From Paracoccus alkanivorans (GTDB lineage Bacteria > Pseudomonadota > Alphaproteobacteria > Rhodobacterales > Rhodobacteraceae): 64,000 nucleotides of DNA. How positions within the stretch are numbered: the first letter of the stretch is position 1; each line of letters begins with the position of its first letter. The notes under the pieces were generated by a model. That model searched no databases, was not told where the DNA came from, and was given only the letters and a program-made list of their open reading frames with translations. The stretch covers positions 1 to 64,000 of the forward strand of contig NZ_QOKZ01000003.1 in assembly GCF_003697785.1 (NCBI RefSeq), read 5' to 3'. Below are positions 17,635-27,448 of this stretch, piece by piece. Made by a program: the position numbers and the translations under genes.

Positions 17635-19338
17635 ATGAAACTGAAGACCTTGCTGATGTGCGCCGTCGCATCGCTGGCCCTGGCTCCTGCCGCCATGGCC
17701 GAACGCGGCAGCGACGGAGAGGTGAATGTCATCATGTGGCAAGCGCCATCGACGATGAACATGTATCTGTCCAGCGGAACCAAGGACATCATCGCCGCCA
17801 GCATGTCGCTTGAGCCGCTGGCCGGTTTCACGCCGGAAGGCGAACTGTTCCCCCGGCTTGCCCAGGAAATTCCCTCGCTTGAGAATGGCGGCATCGCAGA
17901 AGATCTGAAATCGGTCACCTGGAAGCTGAAGGACGGCCTTAAATGGTCCGATGGCACGCCCGTCACATCGGCCGATGTGGTCTTTACCGCCGAATACTGC
18001 ATGCATCCCGAGGGCGGTTGCGCGCAGCTCGCGAAATTCGAGGGGGTCGAGAGTGTCGAGGCAATCGATGACCTGACCGTAAAGGTCAATTTCACCGAGC
18101 CGCGCCCCGACCCGTTCTCGGCCTTTGTTGGCGGGCAGTCGCCGATTATCCAGAAAGCGCAGTTCGAGCAATGCCTTGGCGCCGCCGCCCCGACCTGCAC
18201 GGAGCAGAATTTCAACCCGATCGGCACCGGCCCGTTCAAGGTCGTCTCGTTCAAGACCAATGACGTCATCACCTTCGAAGCCAATCCCGAATATCGCGAT
18301 CCCGAAAAGCCCGCCTTCGCCAGGCTGACCATGAAGGGCGGGGGTGATGCCGCCGCCGCCGCGCGTTCGGTCCTGGAAACAGGCGAGTTCGATTATGCCT
18401 GGAACACGCAGCTTGCTCCTGATGTAATCGCAGGGATGGAAGCGCTTGGAAGAGGCAAGGTTCAGGCAGCCTTCGGCAGCCTGGTCGAACGCATTCACGT
18501 CAATCTGACCGATCCCTCTTCCAGCCTTCCGGAAGGGGAGCGCTCGACCGTCAAACATCCGCATTCATTCCTGACCGATCCGGCGGTGCGCAAGGCGCTG
18601 TCCATGGCCATCGACCGCGAATTGCTGGTCGAGATCGGCTATGGCCCTGCGGGCAAACCGACCTGCAACCTTGTTCCAGCCCCCGAGGCATGGGCGTCGC
18701 CCAATACCGAATGCCTGACGCAGGATATCGAAGGTGCGAAGGCGCTTCTGGACGAGGCCGGATGGGTTCCCGGCGGCGATGGCGTGCGCGAAAAGGGCGG
18801 CGTGCGGCTGTCGATGCTCTACCAGACCTCTGTCAACGCGGTGCGCCAGGATTTCCAGGCGTTGATAAAGCAGTGGTGGTCGGAAATCGGGGTGGAGACC
18901 GAGCTCAAGACCGTCGATGCCTCGGTTTTCTTCGGTAGCGACGCGGGCTCGCCCGACACGCTGCAGAAATTCTATGCCGATGTCGAAATGTATGCCAACA
19001 ATTTCGAAGGCAACAATCCCGAACCCTACTTGGCCAAGAACACCTGCGACAAGGCGCCCGGCCCCGAGAACCAGTGGCAGGGCGAGAATACCAGCCGTTT
19101 CTGTAACGAGGAATATGACAAGCTGGTCCTCGAACTGGGTAAGACCGTCGATCTGGAAGAGCGGGGCAAGCTGGGCCAGAAGCTGAACGAAATGCTGACC
19201 AAGGACAGCAACGCGATTATCCCGCTGGTCTATCGTGGCACGGCCTCGGCGGTCAGCAATACGCTTGGCGGAGTCCAGTTGAATGCCTGGGATACCGAGC
19301 TTTGGAATGTCGCGGACTGGCACCGCATCGAGGAATAA
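17635..19338 (+). CDS. Peptide/opine ABC transporter substrate-binding protein, copy 1
   Basis: A 567-residue SBP family 5 (DppA/OppA) periplasmic protein. The signal peptide is about 22 residues, ending APAAMA. The body shows the family's TWKLKDGLKWSDGTP, NPIGTGPF and RKALSMAIDRELLVEIGYG segments. ACGGGAGAAAG supplies the ribosome binding site. A second, clearly related copy follows after 106 bases. Several regions are nearly identical between them (for example around residues 405-435), while the ligand-contact regions differ more, suggesting two specificities for one permease. Confidence 0.92.
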   Translation: MKLKTLLMCAVASLALAPAAMAERGSDGEVNVIMWQAPSTMNMYLSSGTKDIIAASMSLEPLAGFTPEGELFPRLAQEIPSLENGGIAEDLKSVTWKLKDGLKWSDGTPVTSADVVFTAEYCMHPEGGCAQLAKFEGVESVEAIDDLTVKVNFTEPRPDPFSAFVGGQSPIIQKAQFEQCLGAAAPTCTEQNFNPIGTGPFKVVSFKTNDVITFEANPEYRDPEKPAFARLTMKGGGDAAAAARSVLETGEFDYAWNTQLAPDVIAGMEALGRGKVQAAFGSLVERIHVNLTDPSSSLPEGERSTVKHPHSFLTDPAVRKALSMAIDRELLVEIGYGPAGKPTCNLVPAPEAWASPNTECLTQDIEGAKALLDEAGWVPGGDGVREKGGVRLSMLYQTSVNAVRQDFQALIKQWWSEIGVETELKTVDASVFFGSDAGSPDTLQKFYADVEMYANNFEGNNPEPYLAKNTCDKAPGPENQWQGENTSRFCNEEYDKLVLELGKTVDLEERGKLGQKLNEMLTKDSNAIIPLVYRGTASAVSNTLGGVQLNAWDTELWNVADWHRIEE

Positions 19339-19385
19339 TTGCCACGCATTGTCATGTTGGCCTATCGCGGCCGACATACGCCATA

Positions 19386-19416
19386 CAGGCAACCGTCCCC
19401 ATATGACGGTGGCCTG
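19386..19416 (+). other. Intercistronic hairpin between the two binding-protein genes
   Basis: CAGGC-aa-CCGT pairs with ACGG-tg-GCCTG (5 bp and 4 bp separated by a small internal loop). Hairpins after binding-protein genes often protect that part of the mRNA and raise binding-protein levels relative to the permeases. Here it sits between copies 1 and 2. Confidence 0.4.
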
Positions 19417-19444
19417 CAATGGCTCAACAGGGAAGGGAAATCAG

Positions 19445-21163
19445 ATGTCTATCAGGAAATTGAATGCCTGCTTGCTGACCGGGGCCGCAGCCATGGCAAC
19501 GCTGGCTGCCGCCCCGGCGTTCGCCGAGCGTGGCACGGATGGCGAGTTGAAGCTGCTGCTCTGGCAGGCCCCGTCCACGCTGAACGTCTATCTTTCGACC
19601 GGCGTCAAGGAGATGCTGGCCTCGTCGCTGATCCTGGAGCCGCTGGCGACCTTCGCGCCCGATGGCGAGATCGTTCCCCGGCTGGCCGCCGAAATTCCCA
19701 CGGTGGAGAATGGCGGCATCTCCGAGGACCTGACCTCGATCACCTGGAAACTCAAGGACGGGATAACGTGGTCTGATGGCACTCCGTTGACTGCCGAGGA
19801 CGTGAAATTCACCGCCGACTACTGCATGAATGACGAAGGCGGTTGCGCGCAGGCGGCCAAGTTCGAAGGCGTGACTTCGGTCGAGGCGGTCGATCCGCTG
19901 ACGGTCAAGATCACCTTCAACTCACCGCGCCCCTACCCCTATGCCGCCTTTGTCGGGGCTCAGGCGCCCGTGCTGCAAAAGGCCCAGTTCGAAAATTGCA
20001 CCGGCGCGAAGGCGGCGACCTGCACCGACGAGAATTTCGGCCCGATCGGCACCGGGCCCTTTCGCGCGACCGGCTTCAAGACCAATGATGTCGTAACGCT
20101 GGAGGCAAGCCCGGAATATCGCGAGGCGGACAAACCCGCCTTTGCGAATGTCACCCTGAAGGGCGGCGGCGACTCGACCTCGGCGGCCCGCGCGGTGCTG
20201 GAGACGGGCGAATACGATTACGCCTGGAATATTCAACTCGCCCCCGATGTGCTGGAGGGAATGCTCGCCGCAGGCAAGGGCAAGCTGGAGGTCGATTTCG
20301 GCTCGACGGTCGAACATATCCTGCTGAACATGTCCGATCCGTCACCGGAACTGCCCGAGGGCGAGCGTTCGACGCTCAAGCACCCGCACCCGATCCTTTC
20401 CGATCTCAAGGTCCGGCAGGCGCTGTCCATGGCCATCGACCGGCAATTGCTGAACGAGATCGGCTATGGCGAAACCGGCGAACCGACATGCAACATGGTT
20501 CCGAACCCCGAGGTTTACGCTTCGGATAACGAAGACTGCCTGACGCAGGATATCGAGGGAGCCAAGGCACTGCTGGAAGAAGCAGGCTGGACCGTCGGCG
20601 GCGATGGCATCCGCGAGAAGGACGGCAGGAAACTGAAACTGCTGTTCCAGACCTCGGTCAATGCCGTGCGTCAGGATTTCCAGGCCCTGATCAAGCAGTG
20701 GTGGTCCGAGATCGGCGTGGAAACAGAGCTCAAGACCGTGGATGCCAGCGTCTATTTCGGCTCTGATCCCGGTTCGCCCGATACGATCGTCAAGTTCTAT
20801 GCCGATGTCGAGATGTATACGGATGTCTATGACGGCACCGATCCGGGCAGTTTCCTTGCCGAGCGCTCTTGCGAGGCGATCCCCAGCCCCGAGAACCAAT
20901 GGCAGGGCGAGAACAATGCCCGTTATTGCGACGAGGAATATGAAAAGCTGATCGCCGAAATGGCGCAGACATCGGGAATAGAAGCGCGGGCGGAACTGGC
21001 CAAGAAGATGAACCTCATGATCACCCGCGATTCCATGACTCATCTGCCGCTGATCGCGCGTGGTCGTGTCTCGGTCAGTTCGAACCGCCTTGGCGGCGTC
21101 CAGATGAATGCCTGGGACAGCGAATTCTGGAACGTGGCCGATTGGTATCGCGCCGAAGAATGA
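19445..21163 (+). CDS. Peptide/opine ABC transporter substrate-binding protein, copy 2
   Basis: 572 residues, SBP family 5. The start MSIRKLNACLL at 19445 was chosen because it has GGGAAGGG upstream and a normal signal peptide ending APAFA; the longer frame to 19283 overlaps copy 1. It is collinear with copy 1 over its whole length. Both share four conserved Cys-containing features: DYCMNDEGGCAQ, the Cys pair in FENCTGAKAATC, EPTCN...EDCLTQDIEG, and RSCE/RYCDEEY. These probably form disulfides. The tandem arrangement indicates a local duplication. Confidence 0.92.
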   Translation: MSIRKLNACLLTGAAAMATLAAAPAFAERGTDGELKLLLWQAPSTLNVYLSTGVKEMLASSLILEPLATFAPDGEIVPRLAAEIPTVENGGISEDLTSITWKLKDGITWSDGTPLTAEDVKFTADYCMNDEGGCAQAAKFEGVTSVEAVDPLTVKITFNSPRPYPYAAFVGAQAPVLQKAQFENCTGAKAATCTDENFGPIGTGPFRATGFKTNDVVTLEASPEYREADKPAFANVTLKGGGDSTSAARAVLETGEYDYAWNIQLAPDVLEGMLAAGKGKLEVDFGSTVEHILLNMSDPSPELPEGERSTLKHPHPILSDLKVRQALSMAIDRQLLNEIGYGETGEPTCNMVPNPEVYASDNEDCLTQDIEGAKALLEEAGWTVGGDGIREKDGRKLKLLFQTSVNAVRQDFQALIKQWWSEIGVETELKTVDASVYFGSDPGSPDTIVKFYADVEMYTDVYDGTDPGSFLAERSCEAIPSPENQWQGENNARYCDEEYEKLIAEMAQTSGIEARAELAKKMNLMITRDSMTHLPLIARGRVSVSSNRLGGVQMNAWDSEFWNVADWYRAEE

Positions 21164-21227
21164 TCGCAATCCGGCTCGGCCTCAACGGTCGGGCCGGCTC
21201 CATCCTGACGCGTAAAAGAGGTTCCGG

Positions 21228-22235
21228 ATGCTGAATTTCACGATCCGCCGACTATTGCTGGCGATCCCGACCCTGCTGTTCATCTCGCTGGTGATCTTCC
21301 TGCTGCTGGAGGCCTCGCCTGGCGATCCCTTGGGCGATGTGCCGCTGACCGTGCCCCCCGAGGTCAAGGAGAAGATGCGCGAAGCGCTCGGGCTGGGGCG
21401 TCCATGGTATATCCGCTACGTGCTGTGGCTGAAGCAGTTCTTCTGGGTGGAACCACTTTACTGGATCGACCAGATGCTGGGCACCTATTTCAGCGAAGGG
21501 ATGCAGCGGGTTATCAGCTTTCAGTCCCGCAGCCCGGTCTTTGACGTGATCGTGCAGCGCGTGCCGCAGACGCTGACCGTGGTGGGCATGTCCTATATCG
21601 TCGGCGTGATGATCGCGATCCCGATCGGGATCCTGTCGGCCTACAAGCAATATAGCTGGTTCGACCAGCTTGGCACCTTCGTCTCGATGGTTGGTTTCTC
21701 GATGCCGACCTTTTTCACCGGAGTGGTGCTGATCATCATCTTCGGGGTCAAGCTGCAATGGTTTCCCTCGGTCTACGACACCACGCATCAGGTGACGGAC
21801 TGGAGCAGTTTCCTCGTGCAGGTGCGTCAGATGATCATGCCGGTGACGGTGCTGGCTTTGTATAACGCCGCGCAGATCAGCCGTTTCATGCGGGCTTCGA
21901 TGCTGGACAACCTGGGACAGGACTATGTCCGCACTGCCCGCGCCAAGGGATTGGGAGAACGCAAGGTGGTGCTGAAGCATGTCCTGCGCAACAGCCTGAT
22001 ACCGGTGGTAACGGTGATTGCATTGGGTCTGCCCACCGTGTTCGGCGGCGCGATCATCACCGAGCAGGTGTTCAAGGTGAACGGGCTGGGGCAGCTGCTG
22101 ATCTCGGCCATCCACGCCAATGACATCCCGATGGTGCTGACGCTCACCTTCATCTTCGCCATCCTGATCGTCACATTTACCCTGATTGCCGATGTTCTCT
22201 ATGGCGTGCTGGACCCGAGGATTCGCTATGACTGA
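21228..22235 (+). CDS. Peptide/opine ABC transporter permease (DppB type)
   Basis: 335 residues, six predicted membrane helices. The N-terminal motif of DppB-type permeases (helix 1, then PGDP in EASPGDPLG) is present, and the EAA loop reads YVRTARAKGLGERKVVLKH. It forms the inner-membrane channel with the next gene, whose start overlaps the end of this one by 8 bases. An AGAGG site lies before the ATG. A small hairpin (about 21170-21196) separates it from copy 2 of the binding protein. Confidence 0.93.
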   Translation: MLNFTIRRLLLAIPTLLFISLVIFLLLEASPGDPLGDVPLTVPPEVKEKMREALGLGRPWYIRYVLWLKQFFWVEPLYWIDQMLGTYFSEGMQRVISFQSRSPVFDVIVQRVPQTLTVVGMSYIVGVMIAIPIGILSAYKQYSWFDQLGTFVSMVGFSMPTFFTGVVLIIIFGVKLQWFPSVYDTTHQVTDWSSFLVQVRQMIMPVTVLALYNAAQISRFMRASMLDNLGQDYVRTARAKGLGERKVVLKHVLRNSLIPVVTVIALGLPTVFGGAIITEQVFKVNGLGQLLISAIHANDIPMVLTLTFIFAILIVTFTLIADVLYGVLDPRIRYD

Positions 22236-23223
22236 GATAGAACGCCAGCAACGGATGAATACCGGGGAACTGATCGAGGAAACCGCCGGGGCCGCGGCAG
22301 CCACCAGCGCCCTGCCGCCCGATGATCCGCAGATCGCGGGCGGCGAGACCCGCAGCCAGTGGCGCGATGTCTGGCGGCAATTCCGCAGCCACCGGGGTGC
22401 CATGGTCGCGCTGGTGCTGTTTGTCGGAGTGCTGCTTTTCGTATCGGTAGGGCCGTGGATCTGGACGCTGGATCCAACCTATGTCGATATCCGCGCCCGC
22501 AATACCGGCTTTACCGCCGCCCATCCCCTGGGCACGGACCAGCTTGGCCGTGACATGCTGGCCCGGCTGATGGCGGGCGGGCGCGTCTCGATCGCGGTGG
22601 GGCTGACGGCCATGCTGATCGCCATCTTCCTGGGCAGCACGATCGGAGTGCTTTCGGGTTACTTCCGCCGGCTCGACGCACCATTGATGCGGGTGACCGA
22701 GCTTTTCCTGGCATTACCCCTGCTGCCTCTGCTGCTCCTGATGGTGACGCTGTTCCGCGAGCCGCTTTCGCAATCCTTCGGCCCGGCCATGGGTATCTTC
22801 ATACTGATCGTCTCGGCCATCGGCGCGACAAGCTGGATGCAGTCGGCCCGGATCGTGCGCGGCGATGTGCTGGGGCTGAAAGAGCGCGAATTCATCCTGG
22901 CTGCCCGATCCATCGGCACGCCGCCGCGCCGGATGATCCTGCGCCATATCCTGCCCAACGTCCTGTCGCCCATAATGGTGGCCGCAACCCTGGGAATCGC
23001 CACCGCGATCATCACCGAAAGCGCGCTGAGCTTTCTTGGCCTGGGCTTTCCCCCGGATTTTCCGACATGGGGGCGGCTGCTCTATGACGCGGTTGACCAG
23101 ATGGTGCTTTATCCGAGCCGGGTAATCCTGCCGGGGATATTCATCTCGTTGACGGTTCTATGCGTGAATTATATCGGCGACGGACTGCGCGATGCCATGG
23201 ATCCACGGATACGGGGGCGTTAA
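22228..23223 (+). CDS. Peptide/opine ABC transporter permease (DppC type)
   Basis: 331 residues. The cytosolic N-terminal segment of about 60 residues is followed by the DppC-type helix 1, the HPLGTDQLGRDMLARLMAGG periplasmic/coupling motif, and the EAA loop REFILAARSIGTPPRRMILRH. The start MTEIERQQ at 22228 overlaps the DppB-type stop by 8 bases. A short GC stem (23226-23239) lies just after the stop codon and may act as a weak terminator. Confidence 0.93.
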   Translation: MTEIERQQRMNTGELIEETAGAAAATSALPPDDPQIAGGETRSQWRDVWRQFRSHRGAMVALVLFVGVLLFVSVGPWIWTLDPTYVDIRARNTGFTAAHPLGTDQLGRDMLARLMAGGRVSIAVGLTAMLIAIFLGSTIGVLSGYFRRLDAPLMRVTELFLALPLLPLLLLMVTLFREPLSQSFGPAMGIFILIVSAIGATSWMQSARIVRGDVLGLKEREFILAARSIGTPPRRMILRHILPNVLSPIMVAATLGIATAIITESALSFLGLGFPPDFPTWGRLLYDAVDQMVLYPSRVILPGIFISLTVLCVNYIGDGLRDAMDPRIRGR

Positions 23224-23525
23224 AGGGGGCCTCTGCCCCGTCGCGATACACGGCCCCGTGGTATCTGCCTTGGGATAGGATGTGATTGGTCTGGCGATTT
23301 TACCTGGCCATTGATCAATGGTCGGTCCCGGCATCTGCCCGATCGGATCGAAAGTGAAACGATCCGGCTCTGATGCCGGGATTTGGCGCCATTATTCGGC
23401 TCCGGCACGGGTGTATTCGGGTTGGCACTTGCACCCGGATGGGGGAAGGCATTCTCTGGGCCCGCATCCGATATTTCCGGAATGACACATGGACCCAAAC
23501 CCATATCACAACGAGTTCCGCACCC

Positions 23526-24464
23526 ATGCTTGCCAATCTGCTGATCGTATTGCCGATCTTTGCCCTTATCCTGACAGGCTGGCTGGCGCGGCGCCTCGGT
23601 GCTCTCGGGCCGAATGCCACGCGCGAGGTCAATCGCGTGGTCGTTTACCTGGCATTGCCCGCACTGCTTTTCGATATCACCGCAAATGCCGTTCCTTCCC
23701 AGATCTGGCAACCGGGCTTTCTCGCCGCATTCACGGCAGGCTGCGGAACGGTCTTTGCCTTCACGATCTGGTTTCGGATGCGGCAGGGGTCACAATTGGC
23801 GGATGCCGCCATCGACGGGCTGAACACGAGCTATGCGAATACCGGCTTTATGGGCTTCCCGTTACTTCTGGCCGTAATCGGAGAATCGGCAATGGCGGCG
23901 ACATTGATCGCGACGATCGTCACCGCTTGCATCCTCTTTGCCTTTGCCATTGTCCTGATCGAAAGCGGTCTGCAGACCGAAACACGCCGTCGCGACATCA
24001 CCCGGAAGATTTGCCTGTCGCTGCCGAAGAACCCGCTTCTTGTCGCACCGCTGCTGGGCGGAATGGTCATGGCGGCCGGGATTCAAGTTCCGGAAGCGCT
24101 GGATACCTATCTGAAGCTGCTTGGCGGGGCGGCATCTCCCTGTGCCCTGATCGCCCTGGGCCTGTTCCTCGCGGATAATTCCGGTCGGCAACCGCGTGCG
24201 GGCACGAGGGTTCAGAATAATCTTGTGGCATTGAAGCTGATCGCCCAGCCCGCAGTCACATGGGTGATCGCCGTGCCGGTCCTGCGCCTTCCGTCAGAGA
24301 TGGCTCATATTGCGGTGCTTCTTGCCGCGCTTCCGACAGGCACCGGCCCATTCATGTTGGCGGAATTCTATGAGCGCGAGGCATTGCTGACGAGCCGTGT
24401 CGTGCTGATCACGACTGTCCTGTCGATCGGCACGCTGTCGCTTTACCTCGCCTTGGTTCAGTGA
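23526..24464 (+). CDS. AEC-family (auxin efflux carrier type) membrane transporter
   Basis: 312 residues with about ten membrane helices, typical for the AEC family, whose bacterial members export or exchange dicarboxylates such as malate or malonate. The start MLANLLIVLPIFALILTGWL was chosen because it begins helix 1; the longer frame adds a non-membrane tail. Conserved features include N-terminal VNRVVVYLALPALLF and the central YANTGFMGFPL and LGGAASPCALIALG segments. It has its own 300-bp upstream region and is convergent with the ThDP enzyme gene. The substrate is unknown. Confidence 0.82.
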   Translation: MLANLLIVLPIFALILTGWLARRLGALGPNATREVNRVVVYLALPALLFDITANAVPSQIWQPGFLAAFTAGCGTVFAFTIWFRMRQGSQLADAAIDGLNTSYANTGFMGFPLLLAVIGESAMAATLIATIVTACILFAFAIVLIESGLQTETRRRDITRKICLSLPKNPLLVAPLLGGMVMAAGIQVPEALDTYLKLLGGAASPCALIALGLFLADNSGRQPRAGTRVQNNLVALKLIAQPAVTWVIAVPVLRLPSEMAHIAVLLAALPTGTGPFMLAEFYEREALLTSRVVLITTVLSIGTLSLYLALVQ

Positions 24465-24584
24465 ATTGGCTGATTACAGTCAGGACACGGCTTCACCAGG
24501 CGCGGCGCTCTCAAGCCACTTTGCACCCTGTTGACTTTCTGGAGACTGCGCCAATGCCGAAGGTCACTTCGAACATATGCCGGA

Positions 24585-26294
24585 TCAGTAGAAATAAGGC
24601 AGCTTCTTTTCCTTCGCGGCACGGACCCATGAGGGAACAAAGGGAATGATCCTGTCTTGCGATGGCACCATGACCTCGATGAAGTTGGCACCGGGACTGT
24701 TGATCGCCTCGGTCAGAATCCCCTCGATCTGATCTTCCGAGGTGATCCGTGCCGTCCTGAAGCCAAAACCCTCAACGACTTTCAGGTAATCGACGGCACC
24801 GAAATCAGTGACCCAGGGCGCATCGACATCATCCAGCAGGATCGCCTCTCCGCGGATCCAGCCGTAGCTGTCGTTGCGGGTCAGGATGACGGTGATATTC
24901 TTGCCGCTGCGCTTGACCGTTTCGAAATCGCCCAGCACGAAGGCCAGCGAGCCATCCCCGGTGAACGAGATCACCGGTCCGTCCGAGGCGAAGGCCGCGC
25001 CGATTCCCGCCGGCACGGAATAGCCCAGGGCACCCATCGAGTAGTTGGTGATATAGCGCCGGCCTGCCTCGCGCACCGACAAGAGGGCCGAGGGATAGAT
25101 GGCGCTGACACCCGGCTCGGACGTGACGATAGCGTCAGGGGGCAGGATACGGTCCAACACCTGGGTCAGCTTTACCGGGGAAACAACACCGTCCGGCATG
25201 GGGATATTCGAATTGAAGACCGCATCCAGCGCCGTGCGTTTGATCCCGGTCAGATCCAGCATCTTGCGTTCCAGGCCGGGATGCTCGGCCCGGATCAGGT
25301 CTACCATATATTCAAGGCTGGCGCGGGCGTCACCGACCATGCCGACCTTGACCGGGAAATTATTGCCCAAATGCGCCTCGGCGATATCGAGATGCAGGAA
25401 TGTCTTGCTGGCCGGATCACCGTAAAGCTTCCAATGATCGGTGGAGCTGGAATCGGTATTGCTGCCGATGAAGAAAACAGTATCCGCGCTGCCGGCATAG
25501 CTGTTGGAATAGTCCATCCCGCCGCGCGCGCCAACCACGCGCAGCGCCAGCGGATGCGTCTCGGGGATTGTGCCCTTGCCCGGCGTGGTCGTGCCCACCG
25601 GGATCTGCAGCAGTTCGGCCAGTTCCTGCACAATTTTGGACGCGCGCGAGATCAATGCGCCCTGACCGCAGATTATGACCGGCTTTTCGGCGGCCAGCAG
25701 CAGCCTGATCGCCTCTCGGATCTTGCCATGATCTGCAACCGGGCGATGCGCGGGATAGAACCGGTATTCGGGTTCGGCGTATAGGTCGCCGATCTCGGCC
25801 GTTTCGTGAAAGATGTTGATCGGCACGCGAATATGAACCGGCGCCGGCCGTCCCGATGTGGCAACCCGGAAGGCCCGGCGCAACATGAAGGGAATTTCCT
25901 TCACGGTATGAAGGTGGAAGGATTCCTTGCAGATGCTGTTATAAAGCGCCGTCTGATCTATGCCGGTCAGGCCGTGCTTCTTGTCCTGGTTGATCGGGAT
26001 ATCCGAGCTGAAATAGATCACCGGAACCGAACTGAGCCACGCCTCGGCAATGCCGGGTGAGCAATGGGCCACGCCGGGGCTGGGCGCCTCGAGCACGCAG
26101 GGACGGCCGGTGATCTTAGCGTAGGCTTCGGCCGCGTAAGAGGCCGTCCGCTCGTCCCGGGTCAGGACATATTCGATATCGGAATGCTCCTGCCACTCCT
26201 TGTACCAGCCGATAGTGGTTTCACCCGGCAGGCCGAACACATGTTGCACCCCATGCAGCTCCAGCATTTTCAGGATGACCTGTGCTCCGTTCAT
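24585..26294 (-). CDS. Thiamine-diphosphate enzyme of the acetolactate-synthase superfamily, substrate unknown
   Basis: About 569 residues with the three-domain POX/AHAS layout. The catalytic glutamate is in TRDERTASYAAEAYA (about residue 48), the middle domain is around 190-320, and the ThDP/Mg2+ motif starts TGDGSLAFVLGDFETVKRSG and continues to RNDSYGW. It lacks the oxc-specific signature, and no AHAS small subunit is adjacent, so neither oxalyl-CoA decarboxylase nor biosynthetic AHAS fits. ATG 26294 (MNGAQVI) is the family-like start; TTG 26306 has a better-spaced GGAGG. It is divergent from a GntR regulator with a palindromic operator between, so it is probably controlled by it. Confidence 0.75.
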   Translation of the reverse strand: MNGAQVILKMLELHGVQHVFGLPGETTIGWYKEWQEHSDIEYVLTRDERTASYAAEAYAKITGRPCVLEAPSPGVAHCSPGIAEAWLSSVPVIYFSSDIPINQDKKHGLTGIDQTALYNSICKESFHLHTVKEIPFMLRRAFRVATSGRPAPVHIRVPINIFHETAEIGDLYAEPEYRFYPAHRPVADHGKIREAIRLLLAAEKPVIICGQGALISRASKIVQELAELLQIPVGTTTPGKGTIPETHPLALRVVGARGGMDYSNSYAGSADTVFFIGSNTDSSSTDHWKLYGDPASKTFLHLDIAEAHLGNNFPVKVGMVGDARASLEYMVDLIRAEHPGLERKMLDLTGIKRTALDAVFNSNIPMPDGVVSPVKLTQVLDRILPPDAIVTSEPGVSAIYPSALLSVREAGRRYITNYSMGALGYSVPAGIGAAFASDGPVISFTGDGSLAFVLGDFETVKRSGKNITVILTRNDSYGWIRGEAILLDDVDAPWVTDFGAVDYLKVVEGFGFRTARITSEDQIEGILTEAINSPGANFIEVMVPSQDRIIPFVPSWVRAAKEKKLPYFY

Positions 26295-26341
26295 CACTTC
26301 GCCCAAAACGACCTCCAATCCCGGCGCCTAAAATTGTGTTC

Positions 26342-26359
26342 TGATCTGTATACAGATCA
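26342..26359. promoter_or_regulatory. 18-bp perfect palindrome, operator of the GntR/FCD regulator
   Basis: TGATCTGTATACAGATCA is a perfect palindrome with a GTATAC core, the form expected for FCD-type GntR regulators. It lies between the divergent ThDP-enzyme gene and the GntR gene, where the adjacent regulator can control both. Confidence 0.75.
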
Positions 26360-26444
26360 ATACGCAGGCTGGACCACAAGGCAATTGTTTTTTGGTGACG
26401 ACCGTCACATTCTGTCGGGACTTTGCACAGGGATTCACAACCGG

Positions 26445-27137
26445 TTGACAGACATCAGGAAAAATCTCGGCTCCGTTGAACGCGCATACAGGCTGTTAAA
26501 AGAGATGGCGGCCAGCTACGAGTTCAAGCCTGATGCACGGCTGAACGAGGGCGAGTTGGCGAAGCGGCTGGATACCAGCCGCACACCGCTCCGCGAGGCA
26601 CTTAATCGCCTTGTCGCGGAAGGCTTCCTGATATTTCGCAGCGGCCAGGGCTTCTTCTGCCGATCGCTCACGCCGGGCGAGATCATGGATCTCTACGAGG
26701 CCCGTGCCGCTATCGAATGTGAGGCTGCGCGCCTTGCGGCGATTCGCGCCAAGCCGGCCGATATTCGAGCACTGGAAATGTTCCTGATCGAGTCGAGGGC
26801 GGATTATCAACCTGAAACCTCGCCAGTCGAACTCGTCAGGTTGGACGAAGAGTTTCATCTCAGGTTGACGGCGCTTTCAGGCAATGCCGAAATGTCACGG
26901 ATGCTCGAAAACATGAACGGGCGGATCCATTATGTGCGCCTCATCGACCTGAAAACGCTCTGCGAACGCAACGGGCCCGATATAGTCACCACGGAGCCGC
27001 ACAGGCGCATCCTCGAGGCAATCAAGCGGCAGGATTCCGATGCTGCCCAAAAGGAAATGCGCAACCATATCGAACGCCGGCTGGAATCGATTACGGAGAA
27101 TGTCCGAAACGCCTTCGCCCAGCTATATGCCCCCTGA
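26445..27137 (+). CDS. GntR-family transcriptional regulator, FCD subfamily
   Basis: About 230 residues. The N-terminal winged helix-turn-helix reads LNEGELAKRLDTSRTPLREALNRLVAEGFL, followed by an all-helical FCD ligand domain with metal-site candidates (D in RLDEEFH, with H in EPHRRILEAI and NHIERR). The annotated TTG start at 26445 gives the usual N-terminal helix (LTDIRKNLGSVERAYRLLKE). ATG 26505 is possible but would remove part of it. The divergent ThDP-enzyme gene and the palindrome at 26342 indicate local control and autoregulation. Confidence 0.85.
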   Translation: MTDIRKNLGSVERAYRLLKEMAASYEFKPDARLNEGELAKRLDTSRTPLREALNRLVAEGFLIFRSGQGFFCRSLTPGEIMDLYEARAAIECEAARLAAIRAKPADIRALEMFLIESRADYQPETSPVELVRLDEEFHLRLTALSGNAEMSRMLENMNGRIHYVRLIDLKTLCERNGPDIVTTEPHRRILEAIKRQDSDAAQKEMRNHIERRLESITENVRNAFAQLYAP

Positions 27138-27448
27138 TGCCGGAATGACTGAAAGGGAAGCGGTTGGACACCGGTCCTGAAGAGCTTGCGAAGAACCCGG
27201 ATTGGATTTCGACAGCCCGGCGCGTCAAGGTCTCGTGATACGATCTTTTCGCCGAAGAATTCGAGGCGACGCGTTTTCGCCTCGATCCGATTTCGCATGC
27301 GATAGCCCAACAATCGCTCCCGGATCACCTGCCCGAAGTGCCGGGTTGTGCAGAGGATTTCATGGTGGACAGCCGCGGCGGCGCAGGTCCCGCTTCAAGT
27401 AACCTTCCAATCGATATGATAACTAACGCGACCGTGACGCCGCCGGCC
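27138..27448. other. 311-bp gap between convergent genes
   Basis: No convincing gene, hairpin terminator or repeat was found between the GntR gene and the Na/Pi-type transporter gene. Confidence 0.5.

Noticed and set aside
24585..26294. A second oxalyl-CoA decarboxylase
   Set aside because: It lacks the oxc-specific [18 protein letters not shown] segment and differs throughout the middle domain.
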